Shown: positions 1 to 7,899, counted from the first letter of the stretch. The stretch: 64,000 bases of DNA from Ligilactobacillus sp. WC1T17 (GCA_900110005.1 FOCC01000004.1:1-64000); one strand, 5' to 3'. A program made the numbers and translations. The notes: a model not told the origin generated them from the sequence alone.

Positions 1-150
1 ATTATAACTAGGTTCGGAGCGTGTATCGTTTTTTAATGTACACGTAATGTAATCGCGTGACGCGATTCCTACGATTTTAATTGTAGGTAGTTCAAGGCGG
101 GGCTACGGCAGCTTACTTTTATGGCGATTTACGCCACAAGCTAAATAAAT
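1..150. other. Hairpin-rich stretch, possibly the 3' part of a structured RNA
   Basis: No credible ORF is seen here. Four short hairpins follow one another: 20-25 with 39-44, 51-57 with 61-67 (7 bp, 3-nt loop), 68-74 with 81-87 (7 bp including one G-U), and 122-126 with 132-136. A strong terminator follows immediately. The pattern is what the 3' end of a non-coding RNA or a long leader would show, but I do not recognise the family (it is not tmRNA, RNase P RNA or SRP RNA as far as I can tell). The left end is cut by the window. Strand is uncertain; plus is favoured by the order of hairpins and terminator. Confidence 0.3.
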
Positions 151-151
151 T

Positions 152-189
152 AAAATGGTGTTATATCAAACCTGATATAACACCATTTT
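152..189. terminator. Bidirectional intrinsic terminator
   Basis: A 17-bp perfect stem (152-168 with 173-189) with a 4-nt loop, A-rich on one side and T-rich on the other. It can end transcripts entering from the left edge and the minus-strand nnrD transcript. Confidence 0.85.
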
Positions 190-258
190 TAAATTCTGTA
201 CTTTAATTACCGCAAAAAAAACGGCCTCTTTGGAGCTTAGCGTACGGCTCATAAGCGC

Positions 259-1101
259 TCACGCTTGCACCCTGTGCATATACCGCGGCATTTCAAAGGC
301 AATTTGGCTGGGTAAAACAACATAGCGGCTTTGGGCGAGTTCGTCGGCGACTTGGCTATGGCTAAAAACCGCTGCTTCTAAGACTAATTCAGGATCCTTG
401 TCCTTGAATTGCGCTAAGAAAGCAGCGCAAATACCGGTTAGGGTGTCGCCCATCCCGCCAGTGGCCATATGCGGTCCACCGATGGTTAACTTAGCAACGC
501 GACCTGAAGGATGGTAAATTTCAGTACCATGTTTTTTCAAAACCACTGTTGCTTGTAATTTTTGGGCGACTTTTAGGTTTTGAGCAGGTTTTTGCTGGTT
601 GATGGCGATTTGTGAAAGCCGCTGCCATTCCATTTCATGCGGTGTAAAGATTAAATGACAGGCAGGCAAGCTTAATTTAAGGTCTTTATTTTGAGCGACT
701 AGGGTTAGGGCCGAACCATCAACAATTAAGTTAGCAGAAGTTGGAACGTTTTCAAAAGTTAATTGGATTAATTTTTTAGCCCAGGCACTTTCACCTAAGC
801 CTGGCCCTAAGACAATAGCATCACTCGTATTGATAGCTTTAAGTAAAGCTTTTGAGTCGTGGTAGTCAAGAAACATCGCTTCAGGCAAGCGGGTATGTAA
901 AGCGGAACGATTACGTTTACTGCTGGCGCAAGTTACGAGACCAGCACCGGCATAAACGGCAGCTTGGCTCGCCATAATGGCAGCACCACCCATATATTTA
1001 TTGCCACCGATAATTAAAACGCGGCCAAAGGTGCCTTTATGGCTTTTTTGCGGGCGCTTGGTGATAATTTTTCGGACTGCGGCGTAAGTAATTTCTTCCA
1101 T
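259..1101 (-). CDS. nnrD: ADP-dependent NAD(P)H-hydrate dehydratase
   Basis: Repairs hydrated NADH/NADPH, using ADP to dehydrate S-NAD(P)HX back to the cofactor; cytosolic. The 280-aa protein is the carbohydrate-kinase-like domain found at the C-terminus of YjeF-type proteins (B. subtilis YxkO). Visible family motifs are GTFGRVLIIGG near the N-terminus, the glycine-rich GAGLVT, VLGPGLG, the TPHEMEW segment and the C-terminal GGMGDTLTGI, whose Asp is the expected catalytic residue. The open frame continues upstream antisense to pepV, but ATG 1101 has a good AGAAAGGA Shine-Dalgarno and begins at the family's usual N-terminus (MEEIT). The epimerase partner (NnrE) is not in the window. It is transcribed divergently from pepV and ends about 70 nt before the terminator at 152-189. 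Confidence 0.93.
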   Translation of the reverse strand: MEEITYAAVRKIITKRPQKSHKGTFGRVLIIGGNKYMGGAAIMASQAAVYAGAGLVTCASSKRNRSALHTRLPEAMFLDYHDSKALLKAINTSDAIVLGPGLGESAWAKKLIQLTFENVPTSANLIVDGSALTLVAQNKDLKLSLPACHLIFTPHEMEWQRLSQIAINQQKPAQNLKVAQKLQATVVLKKHGTEIYHPSGRVAKLTIGGPHMATGGMGDTLTGICAAFLAQFKDKDPELVLEAAVFSHSQVADELAQSRYVVLPSQIAFEMPRYMHRVQA

Positions 1102-1201
1102 AACATCAAATCCTTTCTTTTTTGCCTCTAGTATAGCAAATTTTTTAAGAAAAGAAGGGTGACTCATGATAAAATAAAAGTAACATTGAGGAGGAATTAT
1201 G

Positions 1202-2599
1202 ATGGCAATCGATTGGAAACAAGAAGCAAAAAAACGCCAAGATGAAATGTTAAAAGATTTAACCACCATGTTGGAAATTGAAAGTGTACGTGACGAAGCT
1301 AAGGGCACTAAAGACGCTCCTTTAGGTCCTGGACCTAAGCAAGCTTTGGATAAATTTTTGGAAATCGGCAAGCGGGATGGCTTTGAAACCGTAGAACTCG
1401 ACGGTTTAGCTGGGCATATTGAATTTGGCCAAGGTGATGAAGTATTGGGACTTTTGGCACACGTGGACGTGATGCCAGCGGGCAATGGCTGGAATACTGA
1501 TCCCTTTAAGCCGGTTATTAAAAATGGCAACTTGTATGCGCGTGGTGCACAAGATGATAAAGGACCAAGTATGGCTTGTTACTATGCTTTAAAGATGATT
1601 AAGGAATTGAATTTGCCTGTTTCAAAAAAGGTGCGCTTTATCTTAGGAACGGACGAAGAAAGCAAGTGGCGCGGGATGACACATTACTTTGAAAAAATGC
1701 CGGCGCCTGATTTCGGCTTTTCACCGGATGCCTTCTTCCCTGTTATTAATGGCGAAAAGGGCAATGCCAGCTTCTTCTTAGATTTTGCCGGTCAAAATGA
1801 TGGTGAAGTTGAATTAATCAGTTTTAACTCCGGCTTACGAGAAAATATGGTGCCAAGAGACTGTGAAGTGGTTTTGAAAGTCAAGGATAAAACACCAATC
1901 ATTGAAGCTTTTGACACTTATGTAGCTAGTCATGTGGTATGCGGAACTGCTTATGTAGAAAATAACAATTTGTACTTGCATATGATTGGTAAAGCCGCTC
2001 ACGGTCAAGAACCACGTAACGGCGAAAATGCCGGAACTTATATGGCTGATTTCTTGCAACAATTCAATTTTGGCGGCGATGCCAAAGCCTTTATTGAATT
2101 TATGGCTAAATATCTGCACCAAGATTCACGTATGGAAACTTTAGGTATGTCCTTTAATGATGAAATTATGGGCGATTTGACGATGAACGCCGGTGTTTTG
2201 AACTTTGAAGCACAAAAGGGTGGGCAAATTACCCTTAACTTCCGCTTCCCTAAAGGCATGGATGAAAATGATTTGGCTAAGGGCTTAGCTAACTTTAAAG
2301 ATGAATATCACTTCACTTTGACACAAGGCGATGTTATGGTGCCGCACTATGTTTCACCTGATGATCCTTTGGTTAAGACTCTGCTTGATACTTATAACCG
2401 CCAAACCGGCGAACATGCTACCGGCAAAGTTGTCGGTGGCGGCACATATGGTCGCTTAATGGAACGCGGGGTGGCCTTTGGGGCTATGTTCCCAGATACA
2501 CCAGATACAATGCACCAAGCTAATGAATTTGTACCTATTGATGTTTTAGTTGATGCATGCTCTATTTACGCTGAAGCAATTTATGAATTGATTAAATAA
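1202..2599 (+). CDS. pepV: Dipeptidase PepV (M20 family)
   Basis: Intracellular zinc dipeptidase that cleaves dipeptides taken up during peptide utilisation, typical of lactobacilli. The protein is 465 aa, the usual length. Metal-site residues line up with Lactobacillus PepV: H87 and D89 in [11 protein letters not shown], bridging D119 in GAQDDKG, the acidic pair E152-E153 in TDEESKW, and a late His in DTMHQANE. Two in-frame ATGs (1199, 1202) follow GAGGAGG; the second has 7-nt spacing and gives the usual MAIDWKQE start, so I prefer it. It is monocistronic, with a terminator directly after the stop. Confidence 0.96.
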   Translation: MAIDWKQEAKKRQDEMLKDLTTMLEIESVRDEAKGTKDAPLGPGPKQALDKFLEIGKRDGFETVELDGLAGHIEFGQGDEVLGLLAHVDVMPAGNGWNTDPFKPVIKNGNLYARGAQDDKGPSMACYYALKMIKELNLPVSKKVRFILGTDEESKWRGMTHYFEKMPAPDFGFSPDAFFPVINGEKGNASFFLDFAGQNDGEVELISFNSGLRENMVPRDCEVVLKVKDKTPIIEAFDTYVASHVVCGTAYVENNNLYLHMIGKAAHGQEPRNGENAGTYMADFLQQFNFGGDAKAFIEFMAKYLHQDSRMETLGMSFNDEIMGDLTMNAGVLNFEAQKGGQITLNFRFPKGMDENDLAKGLANFKDEYHFTLTQGDVMVPHYVSPDDPLVKTLLDTYNRQTGEHATGKVVGGGTYGRLMERGVAFGAMFPDTPDTMHQANEFVPIDVLVDACSIYAEAIYELIK

Positions 2600-2600
2600 T

Positions 2601-2629
2601 AAAAAAGAGGTTTTTAAACCTCTTTTTTT
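2601..2629 (+). terminator. Intrinsic terminator of pepV
   Basis: A-rich/T-rich hairpin (AAAAAAGAGG paired with CCTCTTTTTT) two bases after the pepV stop; the structure is symmetric enough to work both ways. Confidence 0.85.
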
Positions 2630-2654
2630 ATGTTTAATTCTGTTTTCAGAAAAG

Positions 2655-2681
2655 AAAAAAGAGGTCCATAAGACCTCTTTT
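2655..2681 (-). terminator. Intrinsic terminator of tRNA-Leu
   Basis: Stem AAAAAAGAGGT with ACCTCTTTT lies just downstream of the minus-strand tRNA; read on the minus strand it ends in a U-tract. Confidence 0.75.
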
Positions 2682-2687
2682 AATGAC

Positions 2688-2771
2688 TGCCGCTGGCAGG
2701 AGTCGAACCTGTACTGGGAAAACCCAACAGCGACCTGAACGCTGCGCGTCTGCCAATTCCGCCACAGCGGC
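2688..2771 (-). tRNA. tRNA-Leu (anticodon CAG)
   Basis: An 84-nt class II tRNA. The acceptor is GCCGCTG paired with CAGCGGC plus discriminator A. The anticodon loop reads TTCAGGT, closed by CAGCG/CGCTG. A long variable arm and a T-arm with GGTTCGACTCC are present. CCA is not encoded. It decodes CUG. It is a solitary gene with its own terminator downstream. Confidence 0.96.
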
Positions 2772-2838
2772 AAGTAATGAAAAACACTACAATTATAATT
2801 ATACAGATAATTTAAAATTAATCAAGACTAATTTTAAA

Positions 2839-3120
2839 TTACCGCCGTGGGAAACTGACAACAGTGCCATAGCCATGCAAAAGCAGGTACTTAGGTCCAA
2901 CTGATACGCGAACAATTTGTGGTTCAAAGCGAACCGCAATAATCCCTTCGCCGCCTTTAGTAACGGCGCGTTCAATTAATTTAGCTTTAACTTCAGTATA
3001 TAAATCGTCAAATTCAGCGACTTGATCAAGCTGATCGGACGTTAATTCTTTTTTGACAGTCGCATTGACAATGCCCTTGATGGTATAAGTACGGTTAATT
3101 TCGCCAGTGGTTAAAAACAT
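2839..3120 (-). CDS. Small YbjQ/heavy-metal-binding-domain-like protein
   Basis: A 93-aa soluble protein. Its layout (an N-terminal beta strand with TIKGIVNATV, a middle helix carrying KLIERAVTKGGEGIIAVRFE, then a C-terminal strand ending GYGTVVSFPRR) resembles the small YbjQ/UPF0145 fold, a pentamer-forming family whose function is not established. The resemblance is from memory of the pattern, not a search. The start ATG 3120 has AAAGGTAGG at 6-nt spacing. It follows another small minus-strand gene by 15 nt, so the two are probably co-transcribed toward tRNA-Leu. Confidence 0.65.
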   Translation of the reverse strand: MFLTTGEINRTYTIKGIVNATVKKELTSDQLDQVAEFDDLYTEVKAKLIERAVTKGGEGIIAVRFEPQIVRVSVGPKYLLLHGYGTVVSFPRR

Positions 3121-3135
3121 AATAAACCTACCTTT

Positions 3136-3384
3136 TTAAAGAAAAATTTTGTAATTGTGTTTGTTGATATTAATAATTTCACGCTCATTTTTAGCTGAAT
3201 GATTTCGCAATAAAGTGTGCAGCATCTTTTCAAGCTTATCGGTATGTGCTGAAAGTTTAAAAAGAAGGTCATTGTCAATTTGCAAAATCAGATTTTCACG
3301 CTTGCTTGGCACTTGAAAGGCTGTAAATTTGCTATTTTCTTCAATTACATTATCTTTAAGCGTATCGACAAATGTTTTTGCCAC
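3136..3384 (-). CDS. Hypothetical protein (82 aa)
   Basis: I do not recognise this family. The frame is open further upstream, but GTG 3384 lies 7 nt after a textbook AAAGGAGG, giving an 82-aa product that begins (M)AKTFVDTLKD. It is polar with no membrane segment or signal peptide. The middle is rich in Leu and charged residues and could be helical; the end carries several Asn/Lys/Ile. It is probably the first gene of a two-gene minus-strand unit with the YbjQ-like gene 15 nt downstream. Confidence 0.65.
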   Translation of the reverse strand: MAKTFVDTLKDNVIEENSKFTAFQVPSKRENLILQIDNDLLFKLSAHTDKLEKMLHTLLRNHSAKNEREIININKHNYKIFL

Positions 3385-3512
3385 AATAATTCCTCCTTTA
3401 AAAAATGGAAACCCTTCCGGATACACCTTTTATTTTACTCTTTTTTCGCGCTATTTTCAAAAAAACACGAAAATAAAAGCCGAATTTTCAAATAGAAAAA
3501 AATAACTATTAG

Positions 3513-3541
3513 TTGAATTCAACGATGGGATAAAGTATGAT
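3513..3541 (+). promoter_or_regulatory. Sigma-A-type promoter for the 3589 gene
   Basis: -35 TTGAAT (3513-3518), 17-bp spacer, -10 TATGAT (3536-3541). The -35 lies inside a perfect 12-bp palindrome GTTGAATTCAAC (3512-3523). The cre at 3551 follows the predicted start of transcription. Confidence 0.65.
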
Positions 3542-3550
3542 ATAAGTGAA

Positions 3551-3565
3551 ATGTAAGCGCAAACA
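3551..3565 (+). promoter_or_regulatory. cre site (CcpA operator)
   Basis: ATGTAAGCGCAAACA matches the degenerate cre consensus WTGNAANCGNWNNCW at every position. It sits just after the expected transcription start of the 3589 gene, where bound CcpA would block transcription. Confidence 0.65.
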
Positions 3566-3588
3566 AAAAGCAAAAGGAAGTCTTAATT

Positions 3589-3903
3589 ATGCCAAATAAA
3601 CAAAGAGAATATGAATTAGAAAGAGCGCGGACCTATCGGGCTGAAGCACAAACAGCGATTGAATATATTTTAGTGAATGATGATACCCGGAGGGCTGAGT
3701 TAATTTTAAATTCGATTAAGCGGTCCTTAGCAGCTGAATTAAAGCTGAGAAGCAATTTTAACGCTGAATATTTAGCGGTCAGCAACGATATTATGAATGA
3801 ATTAGCTGAAAATCCAGCCTTATTTGAGCAATTAGATTTTATCCGCAAAAAATTTCATACTTTTATTGCAAACTCAAAGCATGAAACCCACAAGATTGTT
3901 TAA
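3589..3903 (+). CDS. Hypothetical protein (104 aa)
   Basis: Unrecognised. It is soluble and charged, predicted mostly helical from its Glu/Ala/Leu/Arg-rich composition, with no Cys and no membrane segment. AAAAGGAAG lies 8 nt before the ATG. It is the first gene after a promoter that carries a cre, and the universal stress gene starts 60 nt later, so a stress or starvation role is possible but is only inferred from position. Confidence 0.65.
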   Translation: MPNKQREYELERARTYRAEAQTAIEYILVNDDTRRAELILNSIKRSLAAELKLRSNFNAEYLAVSNDIMNELAENPALFEQLDFIRKKFHTFIANSKHETHKIV

Positions 3904-3962
3904 AAAATGTTATAATAATTATATAGAAGAAAATGAATTACAGCGCAAAGGAAGTGGCTAAA

Positions 3963-4412
3963 ATGAGTGAACAAGCATACAAAAACATCCTAGTACCTGT
4001 AGATGGATCAAAAGCAGCTGAAAAGGCCTTTGATCGTGGCATTGAGGTGGCTAAGGCCAACCATGCCCATTTAGATTTGTTAAATGTAATTGATATGCGT
4101 CAATTTACTGTCAATTTCGCTGGAATGTCCGATGTTGACGGTGATACTGTTTACCAAGCCTTTGAGGATATAAACGAATATTTGCAAGGTTTAAAGCAGC
4201 ATGCTAATGAAGCTGGTTTGAAAGATATCGATATACATGTTCGTTATGGCTCACCCCGCACTGTAATCGCTAAGGACTTCATCAAAGATCATAAAAATGA
4301 CTTAATTATTATGGGACCGACGGGGTTGAATTATGTAGAACGCTTTTTGGTGGGATCAGTTACAGATTACGTGACGCGGATGGCGCCATGTGATGTAGTG
4401 ATTGCTAAATAA
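3963..4412 (+). CDS. Universal stress protein (UspA family)
   Basis: A 149-aa cytosolic Usp domain. It begins with the strand ILVPVDGSKAAEKAFDRG and ends with the ATP-binding signature G-x2-G-x9-G-S (MGPTGLNYVERFLVGSVTDYV region), so it is an ATP-binding type. An in-frame ATG at 3933 exists, but AAAGGAAG lies 8 nt before ATG 3963, giving the expected MSEQAYKN start. It is probably transcribed with the unknown gene upstream from the cre-bearing promoter, which would raise its expression when preferred sugars run out. Confidence 0.9.
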   Translation: MSEQAYKNILVPVDGSKAAEKAFDRGIEVAKANHAHLDLLNVIDMRQFTVNFAGMSDVDGDTVYQAFEDINEYLQGLKQHANEAGLKDIDIHVRYGSPRTVIAKDFIKDHKNDLIIMGPTGLNYVERFLVGSVTDYVTRMAPCDVVIAK

Positions 4413-4442
4413 GTTTTGACCGCATTTGAAAGGAAGAAGAGT

Positions 4443-4781
4443 TTGAAGGTAAACTTGATTGCTATTTTTGTATATGTGGCACTGGTTATTTTGACTAGCT
4501 ATAATATCTATCTTAATTGGCAGCTGTCTAAAAAACAAAATACCATCGGTGTTAGAACACCAGATGAGTTATCGACTTTAGAATTGCAAAATGTTGCCTC
4601 TTTGCGGCATGCGAAAAGACGCTGGAGTATCGCGAGCAATCTTTTTTTGTTGATTGCTTTGGCCTTAGCTTTTGTCGGTACCATAGAGCAGTTGGCATAT
4701 TTCGTTGATTTGTATACGATTTGCAATATTCTAGTAGTTAAATATAATCAAGATATTTTTGAAGTCGTTCGTTATAAATAA
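4443..4781 (+). CDS. Small membrane protein, hypothetical
   Basis: A 112-aa product with two predicted transmembrane helices, one at about residues 4-25 (NLIAIFVYVALVILTSYN) and one around 65-85 (ASNLFLLIALALAFVG). They are separated by a basic loop containing RHAKRRW. I chose the TTG at 4443 because AAAGGAAG precedes it; an upstream TTG at 4416 in the same frame has no ribosome site. The family is unknown. It is probably co-transcribed with the universal stress gene. Confidence 0.6.
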   Translation: MKVNLIAIFVYVALVILTSYNIYLNWQLSKKQNTIGVRTPDELSTLELQNVASLRHAKRRWSIASNLFLLIALALAFVGTIEQLAYFVDLYTICNILVVKYNQDIFEVVRYK

Positions 4782-4786
4782 AGTAC

Positions 4787-4848
4787 AAACCTTATTTAAT
4801 TTAAAATATAGCTGTTTATAAGTTATTTTGAATTAAATGAGGTTTTTT
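4787..4848 (+). terminator. Intrinsic terminator after the stress-gene unit
   Basis: A 15-bp stem (4787-4801 with 4831-4845, one G-U) encloses a 29-nt loop and is followed by a T-run. The long loop is unusual, but the position right after the stop fits. Confidence 0.6.
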
Positions 4849-4875
4849 GTTTTTTTGTAATCACTTGCGCAAACT

Positions 4876-4922
4876 CTTAAATTTATTTAAAATATTTCCA
4901 GGTGTCTTTAAATAAATTTAAG
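4876..4922 (+). repeat. Perfect 16-bp inverted repeat overlapping a ribosome-binding site
   Basis: CTTAAATTTATTTAAA (4876-4891) and its exact reverse complement (4907-4922) flank a 15-nt loop. The right arm runs into the AAGGGG Shine-Dalgarno (4920-4925) of the gene at 4933, so the mRNA hairpin could hide part of that site. Confidence 0.8.
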
Positions 4923-4932
4923 GGGTGTTTTT

Positions 4933-5298
4933 GTGGAATACGTAGATGAAGTATATGAATTTATTGATCATGCATGGTCTAAGAAGAAAATCAAGGCTTT
5001 GATTGCGCCTTTGGAAAGTTTGGCTTATTGTACCAGTGTCAAAGGTTTTAAGGAAGTTGGCTTGGGTGTTAAACCAGATGATGAAAATTATTTTAACTTC
5101 TTTTATCCTAAAGGAAGATATCATGATGCGTTATACGGCGATGATTTTGAGGCTAAAGATTTAGTTAATGACTGCATTTGTGAAGCAGTAAAACGTTATA
5201 TGAATGATGATTCGATTCCTTTTGTGAGACTTGTCATTGATTTAATGAGCAATCCCAGATTTACATATTTAGGCAGTGCCAGCACTTTAAACGATTAA
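4933..5298 (+). CDS. Hypothetical protein (121 aa)
   Basis: Unrecognised. It is acidic and soluble, with many aromatic residues (YFNFFYPKGRYHDALYGDD) and no signal peptide or membrane helix. The GTG start follows AAGGGG by 7 nt, and the preceding 16-bp hairpin overlaps that site. It stands alone between a terminator and the LOG-family gene. An accessory or immunity-type role cannot be excluded, but there is no toxin-like neighbour to support it. Confidence 0.55.
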   Translation: MEYVDEVYEFIDHAWSKKKIKALIAPLESLAYCTSVKGFKEVGLGVKPDDENYFNFFYPKGRYHDALYGDDFEAKDLVNDCICEAVKRYMNDDSIPFVRLVIDLMSNPRFTYLGSASTLND

Positions 5299-5339
5299 AG
5301 AGTATAATGTAGTTATCTAATTGCAAAGGAAGTAATTTG

Positions 5340-5924
5340 ATGGCAGTTTATGCTGATAAAAAAGTTTGTGTTTTTTGCGGTTCAAATGTAGGCGATGATT
5401 TGAAGATGCCGGTTAAAATGCAGCAATTAGCTAACTATTTATGTGCGCACAATGATACGCTGGTTTACGGTGGAGGTAGACTAGGGTTAATGGGGAAAAT
5501 CTATCAAGATATTATTGCTCAAGGCGGCAAAGTTATTGGCGTGATTCCGGAAATTTTAAAAGATCATGCAGTAAGGCCGGTGGGGCAAACCACGCTTTAC
5601 TATGTTAGTGATATGTCAGCCCGCAAGCAAAAAATGATTGATGAAGCTGATTGTTTTGTGGTCTTTCCTGGCGGATTAGGAACGATGGAAGAATTTTTTC
5701 AAGTTTATTCGTGGTTTCAATTAGGTTTGGTTCAAAAGCCGATTATTTTAGTCAATCTCGATGGCTACTACGATGATTTGCTGAAATTTTTACAGCATAG
5801 TGCCAAGACAGGTTTTATGCCAAAAGCTAATGTTGAAGCCTTGATTGTAGGAAATGATTTTGAAGCGCTGTTTGAAAAAGCAGCTGATTTCAAATACGTC
5901 AAGGCTAACAAGTGGCGCAATTAA
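5340..5924 (+). CDS. LOG-family nucleoside 5'-monophosphate phosphoribohydrolase (TIGR00730)
   Basis: A 194-aa Rossmann-fold protein of the LOG/YvdD family, which hydrolyses the N-glycosidic bond of nucleoside monophosphates to give base and ribose 5-phosphate. The diagnostic PGGLGTMEE lies at residues 110-118, with YGGGRLGLMG at 43-52 and R95/K96 (ARKQ) expected in phosphate binding. The codon before the ATG is TTG, in frame; ATG 5340 gives the family start. AAAGGAAG is the ribosome site. It is monocistronic with a strong terminator. Confidence 0.9.
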   Translation: MAVYADKKVCVFCGSNVGDDLKMPVKMQQLANYLCAHNDTLVYGGGRLGLMGKIYQDIIAQGGKVIGVIPEILKDHAVRPVGQTTLYYVSDMSARKQKMIDEADCFVVFPGGLGTMEEFFQVYSWFQLGLVQKPIILVNLDGYYDDLLKFLQHSAKTGFMPKANVEALIVGNDFEALFEKAADFKYVKANKWRN

Positions 5925-5956
5925 AAAAAGAGCCAGGTTTACCCGGCTCTTTTTTA
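5925..5956. terminator. Bidirectional intrinsic terminator
   Basis: AAAAAGAGCC (5925-5934) pairs with GGCTCTTTTT (5945-5954). It sits between converging genes and serves both. Confidence 0.9.
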
Positions 5957-6499
5957 TTAAATATTTAAAGTTGCTTTTTCAAAATCATGCAGCCATTTTT
6001 TACGCTCAATTCGGCGTTTGAAGTCAAGATCGTTTAAAGCGCCAGTTGAAGTAATGGTTTCAGAAAAAAGTTCATCTAAACCATAAGGCGCAATAATATT
6101 TAAACTGCCGTCGATTTCGCGGGCAACGCCGATAGCACTGCATTTTTCAGGGAAATTAGCAATAACTTCATTCATGGTTGCGCCATCAGGCGATTTATCT
6201 GAGTGCCTTTTTTTGAGGGTGATATTGCGCAAATCCCATAAGTACTTGGAATGTCTTTGATTTAGACTACTTTGGATTGTAAGGTATTCTTCATAAGATT
6301 GGCCTGGATCGTTGTAGTAGATATCTAAATTGTTGCGCATAATTGATGAAGGTTTATTTTCAAGATGGTTCCAAACAAGTTCGCGGATGGTTCCGGCACA
6401 AAGCGTAACTTCAGGCAGGTGGTAGCGTGCGAGAATATTGAAGATTTCACTGAAATGAGGATCTTGGTTAATCCATTCAATTAATTGTTCTTCATGCAC
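5957..6499 (-). CDS. Nucleotidyltransferase-like protein (COG3575/DUF925 type)
   Basis: A 180-aa protein matching the layout of the DUF925 nucleotidyltransferase-like family: an N-terminal helix, CAGTIRELVWNHL, the acidic strand NLDIYYNDP in the position of the metal-binding DxD, a middle WDLRNITLKKRH, the FPEKCSAIGVA segment and a C-terminal APYGLDELF. Substrate and function are unknown. GTG 6499 has AAAGGAG at 8-nt spacing; the upstream in-frame GTG 6508 overlaps that site. It is divergent from ackA and ends in the shared terminator. Confidence 0.75.
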   Translation of the reverse strand: MHEEQLIEWINQDPHFSEIFNILARYHLPEVTLCAGTIRELVWNHLENKPSSIMRNNLDIYYNDPGQSYEEYLTIQSSLNQRHSKYLWDLRNITLKKRHSDKSPDGATMNEVIANFPEKCSAIGVAREIDGSLNIIAPYGLDELFSETITSTGALNDLDFKRRIERKKWLHDFEKATLNI

Positions 6500-6677
6500 A
6501 TAAATCACTCCTTTTCTCTCTTTTATATTCTAGTTGCTTTTCTTATAAAAGGCTAGTAAAAAAGGTGATTTTAACCTAACTTTAAAAAGACGTGAAAAAA
6601 TTCACAAAAAACTGGAAAAATTATTTTTTTTTGATATAGTTATACATAGTGAAATTTGTAACATAAGAGGAGATTAT

Positions 6678-7886
6678 ATGGACAAAATTTTGGCAGTTAA
6701 TTCAGGAAGTTCGAGTTTGAAATTTAAACTCTTTGAAATGCCATCAGAAAAAGTGCTTGCCGCCGGGTTAACTGAACGTATCGCTATCGAAGGTTCGTTG
6801 ACGACCATTAAATATGGTGACGGGCAAGTTTATCGCAGTAAAGAGCCTATTTCAAACCATGCAGTTGCGGTAGAAAAAATGATGAAACTTTTATTGGATC
6901 TCCATATTATCAATGATTATCAAGAAATTACCGGAGTTGGCCACCGGGTTGTGGCAGGGGGGGAATATTTTGCCAAATCGGCGTTGGTAACTGAGAGAGT
7001 TATTGAAAAAATCAAAAAAATTACCGAACTAGCACCTTTGCATAACCCCGCTAACCTTGTTGGTATCAAAGTTTTTAAGCAGCTTTTGCCTGAGGCTTGT
7101 TCGGTTGTAGTTTTTGATACGGCTTTTCATCAAACGATGCCGGAAAAAAATTTCTTGTATAGTATTCCTTATGAATGGTATGAAAAATTAGGTGTCAGAC
7201 GCTATGGCGCTCATGGAACCAGTCACCGCTATGTGGCTTTAGAAGCAGCTAAATTAATGCAAAGGCCGCTTAAAGAGTTGAAGTTAGTAACATGCCATTT
7301 AGGGGCAGGATCATCTTTGTGTGCGATAAAAGAAGGACATTCTTATGATACTTCGATGGGATTTACGCCTTTAACGGGGATTACCATGGCCACGCGCTCA
7401 GGAGATGTGGATGTTTCATTAATCGCTTTTTTGATGAATAAACTGCACATCAATTCCATTGATCAAATGATCTATGCTTTAAATACTAAGTCGGGACTTT
7501 TAGGGATTTCAGGCTTGTCATCGGATATGCGCGATATTTTGGAAGTAGCGCATACAAACCATCGTGCACAGTTAGCGATTGATATTTTTGTGAAAGATAT
7601 TGTTAAATATATCGGTCAATACTATTTTGAAATGGGCGGTTTAGACGGAATCGTCTTTACAGCCGGTATCGGTGAAAACTCTAGTGTTATTCGGCAAAAA
7701 GTGATGGACGAATTGGCTTTTATGGGTGTTAAAGCCGATAAAACGGCCAATGAAGACCTCAAAGGCAGTCGGATTATTTCACAGGCCACTTCTAAGATGA
7801 CGATTATGTGTATTCCTACCAATGAAGAATTGATGATTGCTCGTGATGTAATGACTTTAAAAAAGAAAAACCTGAAATCAAAGTGA
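6678..7886 (+). CDS. ackA: Acetate kinase
   Basis: Transfers phosphate between acetyl phosphate and ADP, giving ATP and acetate. In lactobacilli this is the energy-yielding end of phosphoketolase and pyruvate metabolism. The 402-aa protein has the N-terminal NSGSSSLKF, the VGHRVVAGG block, VFDTAFHQTMP, YGAHGTSHRY, CHLGAGSSL and the C-terminal TAGIGENS. AGAGGAG precedes the ATG. It is monocistronic and runs toward a converging GntR-type regulator 13 nt away. No cre was seen upstream. Confidence 0.97.
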   Translation: MDKILAVNSGSSSLKFKLFEMPSEKVLAAGLTERIAIEGSLTTIKYGDGQVYRSKEPISNHAVAVEKMMKLLLDLHIINDYQEITGVGHRVVAGGEYFAKSALVTERVIEKIKKITELAPLHNPANLVGIKVFKQLLPEACSVVVFDTAFHQTMPEKNFLYSIPYEWYEKLGVRRYGAHGTSHRYVALEAAKLMQRPLKELKLVTCHLGAGSSLCAIKEGHSYDTSMGFTPLTGITMATRSGDVDVSLIAFLMNKLHINSIDQMIYALNTKSGLLGISGLSSDMRDILEVAHTNHRAQLAIDIFVKDIVKYIGQYYFEMGGLDGIVFTAGIGENSSVIRQKVMDELAFMGVKADKTANEDLKGSRIISQATSKMTIMCIPTNEELMIARDVMTLKKKNLKSK

Positions 7887-7896
7887 TTCCAGGTTT
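7862..7896 (-). terminator. Terminator for the GntR gene, overlapping the end of ackA
   Basis: AAACCTGAAATCA (7868-7880) pairs with TGATTCCAGGTTT (7884-7896), one mismatch. The A-rich flank becomes a U-tract on the minus strand. The left arm lies inside the last codons of ackA. Confidence 0.6.
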
Positions 7897-7899
7897 AGG

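Noticed and set aside
1102-1530. N-terminal extension of the nnrD frame antisense to pepV
   Set aside because: The frame is open, but the extra 143 residues are antisense to a clear pepV, are not part of the NnrD family, and ATG 1101 has the ribosome site.
2683-2904. Plus-strand ORF of 73 codons
   Set aside because: It runs across tRNA-Leu and the minus-strand YbjQ-like gene; no ribosome site.
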